DNA of 64,000 nucleotides from Musa acuminata AAA Group (GCF_036884655.1 NC_088340.1:6345501-6409500); one strand, 5' to 3'. Numbered from the stretch's first letter, positions 1 through 13,000 are shown. A program made the numbers and translations. The notes: a model not told the origin generated them from the sequence alone.

Positions 1-650
1 AGCTTCCGGCGAACCTCCGGCGATGCTCCGACGGACTTTCGACAAACTCTTGGACTTGCGACGATTCACTTGGCGAGTTCCGACGAGCTTCTTTTGGCAA
101 GCTCCTGGACTTCTCGGATTTGTTCCCGCAGAACCTCCGATGACCGTCTGAACTTCCGTCGAGCTCTCGAACTCCCAACGTGATCATAGTCTTGACTCCG
201 GCGCAACTCCTGCTGCATGTCTTTCTTTCATCGTAGTTAATCCTGCACACTTAAAACAAAACTTCGATCGAGACAATTAATTCTAAGCAATTAACTAAGT
301 TGTCGGGCATGTCATTGGTCCCTCAACGCTTCGTCCGATTCTTCGGCGCATCGTCCTCTCCTGCGGCCTATTGCCCAATCGGCCAGTTGACTCCGCAACT
401 CCGATATCCTTGGCGCAATACCCGCTCTTCTTGGCCCGATGCCCAAGTCCACGGCCTGAAGCCTTTTGTCGATACGTCGACCGATCCATCGGCCCGACGT
501 CCAATCTTCTGACATGTTCCTCCGGCACAACATGATTTTTCCTGTTTTAATTTTCTCATCCTGATCGAAGCATCCAGCGTCACTCAAAACGCAGATTAAA
601 ACATAAACACATATCAAGTGGTTTCATCATCAAAATACGAGATTCGACAT
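1..650 (-). mobile_element. LTR-retrotransposon-like repeat fragment
   Basis: This stretch is GC-rich and full of repeated CTCCGGC/CCGACG-type words at its left end, and has no credible coding frame. From memory it resembles a very common Musa LTR-retroelement region, including the segment reading (minus strand) into a TTGATGATGAAACC-like phrase near 625 that often lies near the start of an LTR. I see no complete LTR pair, primer-binding site or target duplication, so ends and orientation are inferred. The overlapping open frames on both strands are by-products of the base composition. Confidence 0.45.
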
Positions 651-1000
651 CATGATATGCTAGTTTGGTCCTAAGGGTGTCTACGTCACTCTGTTGGATT
701 AGGGATTCGTTAGGATTGACTTGGTTTTCACCTTGCCGAGTCCTGATTCTAATGCTATCGACATATTACCTTTCGGTAATAAGGTTGTTAATTGTTGCAA
801 TGCACAAGGCAGATATGGAATGCTTCAAATGGTTCTCACTTTTTGTTTTTTTTTGTTTTTTTGGACAACTGTCAAGGGTTCAAATTTTAGTGGTATTGTA
901 GTTGTAGTTAAAGGGGAGAGAGAGGATGATTCATAGAGATAAAACAAAGAAAATGATGTTTTTTTTGGGGGGGGGAGAGAGAAGCGATGAAAACCATGAT
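651..1000. other. Intergenic, no recognisable gene
   Basis: T-rich and low-complexity sequence with a G-run at about 969-976. No coding frame with family resemblance is visible on either strand. It may be the decayed interior of the neighbouring retroelements. Confidence 0.4.
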
Positions 1001-1539
1001 CTAATTAAATATACAAATTTTCTTTTCGACAAAAAATATTAGTAAATTTACTCGGCATTGAGAGCTATGTGGTCCACCAATTTTGTGGAGAAAATCGCCC
1101 CAAAGTCTAACTCCACACGTTGATTCTTGAGTGTTGATCGAAGCATTTGCCACTAGTTGGAACTCAATGGGGTACAGGGCAGGTTTCTTGATGGGCTCTG
1201 ATACCAGACTGATGTAGAACAAAGTAGGGAAGTAGAGAGAGAAAGGAGAAGAGAAGAAAGAGAAGTGTGAGATAAGTGAGGAGAGTAAAAGCCTAAAGAA
1301 GATGCAATTCTTTTCATTCAAATTTGAAATGTTTGATCCATAACAAGCTCCACTATTTATAGGGGTTTAGGAGTCTTGGTACACTTGATGAAGATAATGA
1401 TTCCCAAGAGTAATCTCCTAGGGAATTAGTATGTCATTTAGAAATCCAAAATGTAACTTCTAAGATACCTAAATAGTAAATGAGTGCACTTGATACACAA
1501 GGAGTTCCTAGAAAGACCAAAAGACTTTAATTTTCAACA
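1000..1539 (-). mobile_element. Truncated Ty1/copia element: 5' LTR plus primer-binding site
   Basis: Read on the minus strand, an LTR of about 330 bp starts TGTTGAAAATTAAAG (at 1539) and ends CTACATCA (at 1210), giving the usual TG...CA ends. It carries a TATA box (TATAAATA, about 1352-1360). Directly downstream of the LTR end is TGGTATCAGAGCCC (about 1194-1207), the usual primer-binding site complementary to initiator tRNA-Met in plant LTR elements. Only about 200 bp of internal sequence follows, to about 1000, and no gag or pol is visible. I found no second LTR, so this is the 5' remnant of a minus-strand element. Confidence 0.75.
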
Positions 1540-1689
1540 CAACTCTTATAATTTCTAGGCCAATTGATAACTTTTTGTTGATATCTTTGCTCAGAATAAA
1601 CTTTTCTGAAATCCTTTGTAAAGCTCGATGGTTCTCTATCAAATTATCTTTGAAACTTTAGTCTAGGCTAATGATTGCGGTAATTAAGC
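1540..1689. other. Short spacer with the left hAT target duplication
   Basis: This is unique-looking AT-rich sequence between the copia LTR and the hAT element. Its last 8 bases (1682-1689, AATTAAGC) are repeated exactly at 4249-4256 and form the target-site duplication of the hAT insertion. Confidence 0.7.
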
Positions 1690-4248
1690 TAGCCCTGACC
1701 ACGTTTTGGTTCAAACTGGAATCGAACCGGGTCGAAACTGGAACCGAATTGATCTGGTAGTTCTCCAATTAACTAAATCGGAATTGGCCAGGGGTGTTTC
1801 GGTTTTGATTCCTAGGTTTGGGAAACCGGAACCATTGATTCTGGAACTAACGGTTTCGGTTTGGACTGTTGGTTTGGTCGTTTTTTAAAAATATAAAAAG
1901 GTGCGGTCAAATAGGACTATTGACTGACCGTTGTGTTAAACGGTCGGGCCCAATGGTTTGTGCTAACCCAATGGTCGATGGAGGAGCAAATGACTACTTT
2001 GCCCCTCCCAACAGTCATATTGATGACTATTTTGAGGCTTATTTTGGTTATTTTATAATTAAAAATATAAATATCTAAAATAGATAGATTGACCCATTTT
2101 AACAACCAAATAATAGCTTGTTTTTGGGCCATTTTAGGAAAAAATATTCAAAAATATAAACACCCTCTCAAACCCCTCATTCTTCCTTACATATTTGATT
2201 AAGAACTCTTTCAAGCTTGAACGTTGGGAAGCTCTCTCCCTAATTCCAATGGTAAGTGGAAGCCACCACTTCACCACCAAGGAGGTTTTAAAAAAATTGA
2301 CCATGGCAACTCAAGAAAGCTAACACATCAACATTGATTCCAAGCTGAAGGAAATCGATACGATGACCAAAGTCAAGTTCGACATCTTCATGCTACACTT
2401 AAAGAAGATCTGAAACATTCATGACTTCTTCCATGTCATATGCAATTACTGTGATTAAAATTTCAAATTCAAAAGGAGGAAGAGGATATGAAACTTATTA
2501 AAAGCATATTTAGAAGAAACATCTAATATAAGCCGGAGGAAATCGATACGACGTCCAAAGTCAAGTGGGACATCTTCATGCTACACTTCAAGAAGGTCTG
2601 AAACATTCATGACTCCTTCCATGTCATATGCAATTGCTGTGGTTAAAATTTCAAATTCAAAGGATGAAGAGGATATGAAGCCTTTTAAAAGCATATCAGA
2701 AGAAACATCAAATATAAGTTGGTATGGAGAAAAGTTAAACGCAAATTTTTGGGTACTCTACTAATCCCACTTTTTATTTTTTATTGAAAAAAATCATGAA
2801 GCGTTAACTAGATTAATTTTCGTTGAACATTTATCTTTTAGTTTGGGTGAAAAATCGGTTTTGTTGATGATTGTCAAGAGGTTTTAAAGTCTGCCGCATC
2901 CTTGAACTACTCTTACCCGTACTTTACATAATCTTTATAGAAAAGGAAAAAAGGGATTTACAAAAAGTTTTCGAGCTTTAGATGATCGTGTTTTTATCTG
3001 TTGCTGATATTTGGAGTGATCACTGGTAAATGCACTCCTACATGAGAATCACTTGTTGTTGGATTGACAGTGATTGGACCATACAAAAATGAATTATTGC
3101 TTTTAGAGTTTTTGATAAACGACATACAACCGATAATATTTATAGAATGATAAAAATAATTTTAGAAGAATATTATTTGGTTTTTTAAAATTTTTCCATT
3201 GGTCTTGATAATACAGTGACAAATACCGCTTTTATTCCGGAATTACAACAAGTATGTCAACCTGCTTTTGGTGGTATTTTTTCCCATGTTAGATGTGCTT
3301 GCCATATATTAAATTTATGTGTACAAGGTCTTAGATCTCTTGAAACTTTTCTTTCTCTCATTAAGCAGGCTATTTCATTCTTGTGGGGTCATCCATAAGT
3401 AATGAAAAAATGAGCCAGATTTTGCAAATTAAATAACAGGTCCAAAAAATTTAAGGATATTTCTATATGATGGAATTCTACATATGAATTACTGAAGGAA
3501 TTTTTTGAATATAAAGAATTATTATACACTTTTATTGCAAATAATGTTAGGCAAGTTAATTTATATTCACGACGTTGGATTGTGTGTAAAAGAATTTTAG
3601 AAATTTTAAGAATTTTTAATAATACAACATATACTTTTTTTGGTGTTTATTATCCTACTGCCCATATATTTTTAGTTATTTTTATTAATATTGTTGGTGC
3701 CTTAGAAGAATATCAATATGATAATGATTTAAATATATGACTAGAATGGCTATGAAATCAAAATAGACTAATTATTTTTTTGAAATTCCATCGGTTTATT
3801 TAGTTTCTTGTGTTTTTTATCATTGTATTAGATTAGATGGCTTAAGTGATTATTTAATCACTTATTATGAAAGTTTAAAATTAGATGTTGATATCAGTAA
3901 TAAAACTAGGGAAATTAAAAAATTGGTTCGAAACATTCCACATCGGAAGTGATTAACGATTTATAATTTTACTCAATTTTATATTATTTTTTTAATATTA
4001 TTACATATTTACACTCATTATAGTTATACATCTATTTTTTTTTTCGAATTTTAGAAATAAAATATAAATTTTCTTCATATTATAAAAAAATTTAAATAAA
4101 AATAATAAAATAATATCTGTTCGAACCAAAACCAAAACTGAAACCGTCGGTTGCAGATTTGGTTCTAGAATCGACCCTTGTCGATTTGATTTTGGTTCTA
4201 GGTTTTGCCAAACTGGAACCATTGGTTTCGGAACCATGGTCAGGGATA
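1690..4248 (+). mobile_element. hAT superfamily DNA transposon, complete ends, decayed transposase
   Basis: The terminal inverted repeats are TAGCCCTGACCACG at the left and, read from the other strand, TATCCCTGACCATGG at the right. Subterminal regions on both sides are rich in GGAACC/CCGGTT words in inverted orientation. Perfect 8-bp direct repeats AATTAAGC (1682-1689 and 4249-4256) flank the element, which is the hAT target-duplication length. Inside is a degraded transposase: an N-terminal BED-zinc-finger-like segment that is tandemly duplicated (about 2345-2720), and around 3280-3345 a frame reading HVRCACHILNLCVQGL, the conserved hAT transposase core motif. Multiple stops and frameshifts mean it cannot encode an active enzyme. 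Confidence 0.88.
2345..2720 (+). repeat. Tandemly duplicated BED zinc-finger-like segment within the hAT element
   Basis: Two consecutive copies of about 190 bp (about 2345-2530 and 2535-2720) are highly similar. Each contains a frame resembling the BED finger: SKV-WDIF, then VICNCCG, with an interrupting TGA after LHFKKV. The duplication lies where the N-terminal DNA-binding finger of a hAT transposase is expected. The copies differ by scattered substitutions and short indels. Confidence 0.6.
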
Positions 4249-4724
4249 AATTAAGCTGCTAAAAATATATATTATTTGGAGTAGAAACCCTTTGATGTGC
4301 ATTGGCCTTTCCATGATATCCTGGTGTAGGTCAGAAAGAGGAATAAGTTGTGTTGCCTGTTATAATATGCAAATGTTATATGCATATGTATCGTAACAGT
4401 ATTCCAATTTAGTCATATAAGGAACTGATCTCTTTTTGGGAGCTTTTCCGACTCTATTGAAGAATCATGTAGTGTGTTATAAAACTTGCTTCTCGTGTCC
4501 TGTCTATGTGAGATTATAATATGATGTGCTAATAGTATCTGCTTCTTCTTTGAATGAACAAGTGTGCCTTCCTAAATACCTGTTTTCTATTAACTATCCT
4601 TCCATGTAACATGACATGCGGTGCTTTCATTCTGTACATTTGAGGTTGTATGTAACATGCAATTATTGGATAAACTTGGTTAATTTCTCTACTCACTGAC
4701 TGCCACTCAATTCCTCTATTGAAG

Positions 4725-5021
4725 ATAGAGTAGAGAAGAGTCCAGGGCCGAAGACTTGGACGCTGACCAATCCGGTGCCATTAAATACCGATGGTAGCTC
4801 AATTGCTACACTTCTCGGTTCAAACCCTGAAGTCCATTACATTTATGTCTGCACCAAGGTTAGTATAGCTTTCCAAATCTTTATATGCAGGACTTTCATT
4901 TCTCTAAACTCGTCATCTGATTACCCAATTTGTGAACTCCTCATGCTGGTATGCACACTTTCAGCTTGAATCTCAAAGACCGCCTCAGAATGAGACTGAC
5001 GATGTCACAGCCGAACAATAG
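4725..5021 (+). CDS. Last two exons of an unidentified gene (5' part not in window)
   Basis: Exon 4725-4858 follows an AG and ends at a GT donor (CACCAAG|GTTAGT). It contains the open segment TWTLTNPVPLNTDGSSIATL followed by LGSNPEVHYIYVCTK. Exon 4965-5021 follows TTTCAG and continues in phase as LESQRPPQNETDDVTAEQ and a TAG stop at 5019-5021. Splice phases agree, and the composition looks like ordinary plant coding sequence. I do not recognise the family. No upstream exon is visible to the left within the window. The copia LTR and the hAT element at 1.0-4.25 kb would then lie in an upstream intron, or have separated these exons from the rest of the gene, leaving a broken remnant. Confidence 0.55.
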
Positions 5022-6343
5022 CTCCAGATATTGATAGGGGGATCCCATAATTCTTGGGCCTCCCACCGTGGGAAACTGTGACACTGGAACGAGGAAAGAA
5101 TAATTGCTGTATTCTGTCTGTATTCATTTTTGGGGAGTTACTCTTATTTCCCAAACGGAGTTGAGCTGGGTTTTTGCACACTAATCCTTGTTCGAGGAGT
5201 TTATCGTGTGCGTGTGTGGGATTGGGCCACTAGTATACTTTCTGAGATGCTTAGCTGATAGCAATTTTCGGATATTCCATCGTGATCAGTTCTGAATCTT
5301 CATCCTGTGGTTTTTATATAGAGTTGCTGACAGTCGATCCTCACGAGCAATGCAGCCATTATCGACACTGATGAAGCTGCACGCATGGCAATTTTGAGTG
5401 TCCTGTGATGTTAATCGTACAGAACCTGCACGGACATTGATCCATACCCCTGTTACAGATGTAAGAACACTGAACCACCATGTCACCTCTGTATGATTTT
5501 GTTTAGTAGTATGGCTGACGTGCCTTTGGTTTATCGTTCTTTGACTCTGCCAGGTAAGACTGCCAGAGAGTGATCTGTATCGGGTGCAGTGTTGTGTCTG
5601 ACCAATTCCTTCTGGTTGACTAACCGTCCCCGGAAGCTGCCTTCCCCTGATGGCCGGTTCACCCTTTTCCACCTTTCCCTCTCTCCAGCCACGGTGCAGA
5701 GCAGCCGTCCTTTTATGCAGAAGTAAATCTCGAACCTTTCTATGGCATCACGTGAGAACTCGTCCATCTCCGGAAAGCCTTCTGGGTTTGCGAAAAGTAG
5801 TTTTCAGATACATTTCTTTGGCCAGAAAGGGGCTCGGATCGGTCACCGTATGGGATCACGCTGCCCCCTTCTGATTGGCGAGAATGGCGGGGCCAACATG
5901 TGGCCCACTTTTACCATGCAGCAAAACGCAAAAAAAAGCACCTTGGAGTAAAAGGCCGCAGCCCTGCCGGACAGCGGTGGGTTGGTCCCCACGTGGCTCG
6001 CATGAGATTCCCTTCGCGGGGGAGGGGCACCACTTGAACCGCCCAATCGCTTCGCTGCCGAGGACGCCCGGGCCCGCGCGGTTCCGTGTGGCGCAAGCAA
6101 TCGCAGCCCTCGGCGCATACTGACTCCTTATGCGCCATCACCGGACCCGCATGAATCATATTTCGCGCCTCGCGATGATTACGCGAGGGCGACTGCCCAC
6201 GTCACCGTGACGCATGCCCTCGTCGATTGGTGCGTACGCGAGGCTGCCATTTTCACCCGGATTTCACGTATCTACCCTTTGAATAAAAAAATTGATTTCA
6301 ACGTCATTAAATTAGAGAATAATAACTGACCATAACATATTCT

Positions 6344-6374
<31 letters not shown>

Positions 6375-7090
6375 TAATCTTAATATCCATATATGTATAT
6401 GCAATTTTTTACCTTATATTACACGGTAAATCACCGTATCTAACGATATACGGTTGGACGGTAGAGTGTCCGATAAACAACGCTGCATCGGAGAGTTAAA
6501 CCATAATTGCATCCCACTATTTGGTAGGACCGTATGAGGTGTGGTAGCTCTTTGACCATTCAACTTTCAGATGTATATATTTGATTATAAGAATAATAAA
6601 TGTGTTTGAAATTGGAAATTGGGAGGAACAACAGTTACTCGCAGCAATCGAGAAACGCATCAAGCAAATAAATAGAGATGGGTTGTACTAACCTCTCTTT
6701 GGGTCTGTTCCCGGTGTGAAACGGGGGCTTGACTTCTCTCGTACCACTTCTGCTTCCTCTTGGTTAAAAATAATCGATAAAAACATATATAAGTAAAATA
6801 ATAATAATAAAAACGCTACGCCTCTCTCCTTTTCTTTTTCTTTTGGGGTTTTCTCCCTTTTTATCCTGGATTTGTCCCTTTTTGGTTTTAAGAGAGAGAG
6901 AGAGAGAGAGAGGAAGCAGCGGGGATACGATCGGCCGATTAATTGCTCCTTAGGGTTTCTCCTTTTCCCCCTAACGTCTTCCTCTGGTCCTCTCATTCGA
7001 TCCCATCCATTCGGAACCGCGCTGCTGATCGATCCCGGAGGTCCGGGTGATGTGAGGCGGGGGAGGGTTTATTCGGATTGTCTCTGGCGG
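5022..7090. other. Intergenic region and CAMTA promoter/5'UTR
   Basis: The first part (5022-5800) would be the 3'UTR and downstream region of the preceding gene. 5870-6260 is markedly GC-rich, with several CGCG cores. 6300-6660 is AT-rich, with an (AT)n(GT)n microsatellite at about 6344-6374. 6700-7090 is T/C-rich with an (AG)n run (about 6891-6912), typical of a plant 5' leader, and runs into the CAMTA start codon. A TATA-like ATATATAAG at about 6785-6793 could place transcription start near 6820. That placement is a guess. Confidence 0.5.
6344..6374. repeat. (AT)n(GT)n microsatellite
   Basis: About 30 bases of alternating TA followed by alternating GT in the upstream flank of the CAMTA gene. 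Confidence 0.9.
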
Positions 7091-10000
7091 ATGGCAGAGG
7101 GCCGGCGATACGCTCTCAATCCTCAACTAGGTCGGTTCTGCACCACCCACATGACATCGAATACCATTTCCTTTTTCCTAGGATATAATTGCGGTGTGTT
7201 TTTGGGATGTTTGGTAGAATCCAATAACGTGTTTATCGTTTCTCCTTGAAACCGTTTTAGAGTAGGTTTTGAGTATACGTAAATATGATCACTTTGTTAA
7301 TGCTACTCTTGTAACCTAATACTGTTTCACTTTGTTGGAGAAGCTGTCATGGTGGTTTGCAAGCTCCACCTTGGTGGGTCTTGGGCAGCCTTGCTAAGTT
7401 ATGTGCTTTCCCCCCTGTTTAGTGCGTATTGTGATGTCTTTGGCTAGTTTTGATCTTGTTTACTTCCAGAGGTGGGCATTTTCTGATGCATCTTTTTCCT
7501 TTATTTTTTCATATGATTGTTTTCAGCAAATAGAGTAAACTAAATTTTGCATTGTTTGGAAATTATGTAAGGCTTCAATTTGTGCCACGAACTACCTTAA
7601 TGTCTAGCGCATTGCTTAATTGATTAAATTCATACTTGCATGTTGTTTCTCTTCCATGGACATGGAAGGTCAAAAGAGTGTCTCTATTTCCTTGTATCTT
7701 TTTTCATATTCTTATTCACAAGAATGCTGTATTTTGTGATTATTGTTCACAATAAATTATAGTTTACTGTTGAGTTGCTGCTAATAAGATTTTGAAACTA
7801 AATTTATGTGAAATATTTGTCGTACATGTGTAAGTTGAGAAATTAAACCTTTTTTTGTGTATTGTCCTTGTCATGGCATTTGAGAACTAAGATCCAAATT
7901 TGTCTTTTCTCTTCTGGGCAGACATTGCACAGATTTTGCAAGAGGCAAAAAGTCGTTGGCTTCGTCCAAGTGAGATTTGTGAAATCCTCCGCAACTATCA
8001 GAGGTTCAATTTGACTCCAGATCCGCCTTACAAGCCTCCTGGTACATTTCACAGTATTTACCCTTTTTTTTAAAAGAACTATTTGAAAGGCAATTTTATT
8101 TTGTAGTTGTAACTTTTAGGCACATATTGTAATTACAACAAAAAACTCCTGCTAGCTTTGTTTTTAAGTCATGCTTATGATGATTTTGGCATTCTAGGTT
8201 AACTTTCATGGATTTCAATTTTTTTTTCCTTTAAGGATTTTGTTGAATCGTAATTTGTAAAGTGTAAACTACATACTAGCCTCAATTACACAATAAGACT
8301 GTTAGCCTCTGTATTGTGGAGGAAAATTTCCACTCTTGTTTTACTGCTAAAAAAATAAAATCCATACGTTGGGTAGTAGATTCAACACAGGCTCAACCAG
8401 TTTGATTTGGGCCAGACGAATTGCTGGGCCCAAGCGCATGCCTTTGCAACGACCAATCAGAATGCCTCACCTGAAATATTTTGAGATGCTTGGCGTGTCT
8501 TCTTGCTTGGGCTCCTAGGATAGCACTACATAATAACACTGTGGGATGCCTAAATTGTGGATTTGATATGTATGTATGAACCTCTAAAATAGGTGGCATG
8601 CAAGGAAGTAGACCTACGTATGTTTTGGTTAGACTAGGATCACAATGTGAGTTAATTCAAATTACTGTTGTGAGGAAAGCTAGATAAAATTGTAACAAAA
8701 TTTATGTTAGAAACAAGTCAAAAAGATGTAGTGGCTCGTAGTTTGGTTTGTCATAGTAAACAGAGTATTTTGGGAAGAATTAAAATATTTGGGATATATT
8801 AAGTGTGCATCTTATGCTTGGAAATTCCTATTTAATCCTGTGTATTCTTGTTTTGTTATTCCCTAGCCTCATACCATTATGATATTGAATTATCTTAATT
8901 TTCAAACTTGGATGATTCCTATTTGTATAAGGATCAGCTGAGGGCGATCAACTCTTTCCCAAGAAAAAGGGTTTTTTGAGTAACCAATGGGAAATTATCC
9001 ATGACCGATTAGAAATTGGTTGATTTTAAGAAATAGAATAGAAATCACTTAAGTGCCCTTAGCTGCATTCTTTCTAGGAGCCAGCATCGAGAAAAAAAGC
9101 GAGGAAAGATAGAGTCAAAAGTTTGGAAGAAGAACAGAGAGAAAGAGAGAGGATTAAAGTGAGAGTTCTATGTCAACGGGAAAATACAGCCTGTTGTGCA
9201 ATTGCGTAGTCATGCCTCATGCCACCCTTCTTCGCATCACATAGCTCGCTTGAGTGCCCTTGCTTAACTTATTCACTTCCATATCAAACATGGTGGTTGG
9301 TTTAGGTGAGATCATAAGGAAAACCCAATAAGTTGTAACAACACAACTTATATTACACATGCAGTTATCTATGTCTACATATTATATATTGGATTGTGTA
9401 CAGAATTTTGATTTCATGACCCATGGGTGTTGAACTTTTATTTCCTTGAACTTCATTCAGCAATCAACATTTATCGCAGAGAAACCACCCGAGTTGATTG
9501 GTACACATTTAATTGGAAAGTCTCTCTGTTTTCTTTTCCCACTTAACCACTGACCGTCAAAGAAGAATGAATTATGATCAAATTCTTGTAAGTCATATAT
9601 GTTTGTAGCAGATGAATTTGATTTTTTTTTTCTCATATACAGAGATATTTGCTGAACTACAATTTGCTGCAATCAAGACCTCGAACCTTGATTGTGTTGT
9701 TTTTCACAAACTTGACTTTCTAGACTTTTTCATTGGATGACCAATGTCTTCCATTTATAATACGTAACACCATGATAGCCAGCTAATAGATCTGGAGTTC
9801 TATAGGTGGTTCTTTGTTTTTATTTGATCGCAAAGCACTCCGATATTTTCGGAAAGATGGCCATAATTGGAGAAAGAAGAGAGATGGAAAAACTGTTCGA
9901 GAAGCTCATGAAAAGCTAAAGGTATGATACTGCTTCATTTCAGTTTTTTCCCTTAATATAAGTGGATATCTCATTAGGTTCCAATGTAAATTAACGAATA

Positions 10001-13000
10001 ACTACCGTTAATTGCAATTTGAAAAGTGAATCCTAGAGTTCAAGAATTTGTTAAATATTGTTTTCTGTTGATTTGATTTGTCCTTTTCTCACTGGTTTGG
10101 AAATGGATGATACTTGATATGTTGCTTAAGCTCTGTTTTTAAAGCCTTATGTTAAACTGGAAATTTTCTTGTGTGTTTTTTATGAGTATTGTTTGCTTCT
10201 ACATAATAAGTCTTCTAAACAAGGTTATAATTTAGTGTACTATCTGTGGTCATGAAACTTCTCGATGATTCATTTGTGAATTTTTTCATGGTGAAGATAT
10301 TAAATTTACTTTGTCTATGGTTATTTTAGCCTAAGTTGTTGGCGGAAGTTCTTAATATTCTGAATGTGTTACCTTTTATCTTTGGATATTGCACTATGTT
10401 ATATTTTATCAGCATTTTTTATTAGTTTAGTTGCAATAACTTGGCACATTAAAATTGGTAAGAAGGAATAATGATTTTATGTTCTTTCTGCATGCCAGTG
10501 AAAAATGTATTTATGCTCCTGTTTCTTAATTTTTGTCATATTTAGTGAATGAGCAACACAAGCAGCTCTTGGGGGTTCTCACGCACCTGATATAACCAAA
10601 TGAACACACAATTAAAAACTTGTTTTGTATGCTCAGTGCACCTGTTGTGCACACCACACATACAGTTTATGCATTACTGACATTTCAAAACCCCCGAGCC
10701 TGTTTTGTGATGCAAGAATTTTTGGAATTGCCATGGTTATATTTGGCATCTAGAAAGAACTTTATCTTGTTTTTTATCCATATAAAATATCACAACAGAT
10801 TTTATCTCGTAGGCTGCATCTGTTTCACTTTCCATAGATCCTGTTGTCACGGGATCTAATTCAGTGGCTTCACTTTAAGAGTTTCAAGTAAATACGGTTG
10901 AAGCTAAAGATGCCACTGCACTACTGAGTCGTTGTTTTGTTACGGGAATTATCTTTTCTTTCTGATTCTTTTTTATCATCAGTGTGGAAGTGTTGATGTG
11001 CTTCATTGCTACTATGCCCATGGTGAGGACAATGAAAATTTCCAGAGACGAAGCTATTGGATGCTTGATGGGTGAGTATAGCTTTTCTAGTGAATTAGAT
11101 TCAGTCATCTGTACCAGTTAATTATGCCTTGTCAGATAATAAAGTTCTATGTTGGTAGTGAAGATTGTTTTATTAGTTTTCTCCTCTCTTATTTTTGATG
11201 TTTGAGTTGGAGGTACCTAGAGGTTTTGACAGTTCCTATGTGGTCACTGGATGCAGATACAAGTTATGTGCCTAATGTTAGGCTTGTGGCTAAATGTAAC
11301 AATGAACACCAAAATGATAAATACATATGGACAAGGTTGGAAAAGAGAGAAGTTCTTGCTCAAACTTTAAAGTTAAATCATGAACTGCTAGTGGAACCAT
11401 ATAACAATCAGGAGAACCGATGAGTAATCATGACATTATGCTAAGGTTATGACTCATGGAACATAGTGGAAATATAGTATTGCTAATTGATCATCACATG
11501 TCACTGATATTAGAGACTTAAGAAAGTGGTCATAACTTTCTACACCAAAAGAAGAATTGCCAAGTGCATGCCAAAATTTTCTGTGCATGACACTGATTGT
11601 GCACCATGTTGATTTATACGCCATACCCATCCGATAAGCAGTCACTGGACCTATCAAAACCTACACAAAATAAGTCAATGCATGAGACCAAGGGTAAGTT
11701 CATTTTTCTGGGGTTTGTAGAGGAAAGGCACTTGGAACAGCACACAAATTGCACTGGAAACTCAGAAACTTATATTCAAACTGAAAAAGGTTACAATTGA
11801 CAAGTGGCAGCCGATAAAAAGAGGTAGGATTAAGGACAAAAATGGTGCCCAAGGATTCTGCAAGTCAAACAACTCTCTTAATTGATCTTGACCCCTTCCG
11901 ATTGCTATCCAAGGGGTTCATCTGCCAAATCTCATCTCAAGGTGTTGAGACATGACAATATTCTTGGAAAATGTTTTCTTTGCTAAATTATTGCAAACGT
12001 CTGTGGCATTGCAAAACCCAAACAGTGTCATGGTAAAAAACCGTTTTCTGAATCCTGATAATGACCATGAAGTATATACAGGTGTTTTATTAGGCTCCAA
12101 GGACTAAACAATGTGACAAAATATTACATATCAACACGTACATTCCTGACATGCTTCTCACTTGAAAATATCAATGCCCGTATCAATGCCTTTTTATATG
12201 ATGTGAACCAATCTTTCTTGTTTTTTCTGTTCTTCTTGATAATCCCTACTTGTTTAGTGATGGGAAAGGGCCTTCATATTTGTTTATAACTTGTTTGTGT
12301 TCTTTCTGAAAGAATTTGAGAGATCCAGGTGAGAATTTTGCCGGAACCATATTGCCTTTCTTGAACTTTTGAGGCCTTGTTTTGAAATTGTCCCTTTTTC
12401 TTATCTTCTTGATGATATATTTTTTCCAATAATCTTGTGCAATCTTAGCTTTTTGGTGCAACTCCTTGGTTACATAATATGCACAATATTATTTCTGGAG
12501 TGTCCAATGACCACATTATGGTGTTGACGTTTGTTAATGGTCGATGATTTTGAAAGGGCTCTCATTAATGCAGAGCTCTACTGCAATTTGTACAAGAATT
12601 AGGTGATATTTATAAGTTTTGTTCAATTTCAGTGGTTAGCATTTACACAGTGCTATAGATATTTCTCTAAATAGCATGGATTCATTTAATTTGGTTGTTT
12701 TGTGGGGCCAACTTTGATTCCAATAGCGTTATGAGTTACATCTGGAACTGCCCTTTTAATATCACTAACTATTATTTATGGATTTCCTACACTATCCTTA
12801 TGACGAGTCTTGTTGTCTTCTCTGTTGAGTAGTACTGAGTTGCAGGAATGAATGGTGCACGTTTAGAGAAACAATTAACCAGCAAAATCTACCTGAACTC
12901 CCTCGATTTTGGGAATTGTGAGGTGAGATTGAGCGGGACACTCTTCCATGATCACATAATCACAAAATAGAGTTCCTACAATATCTTAGGCTTATATATC

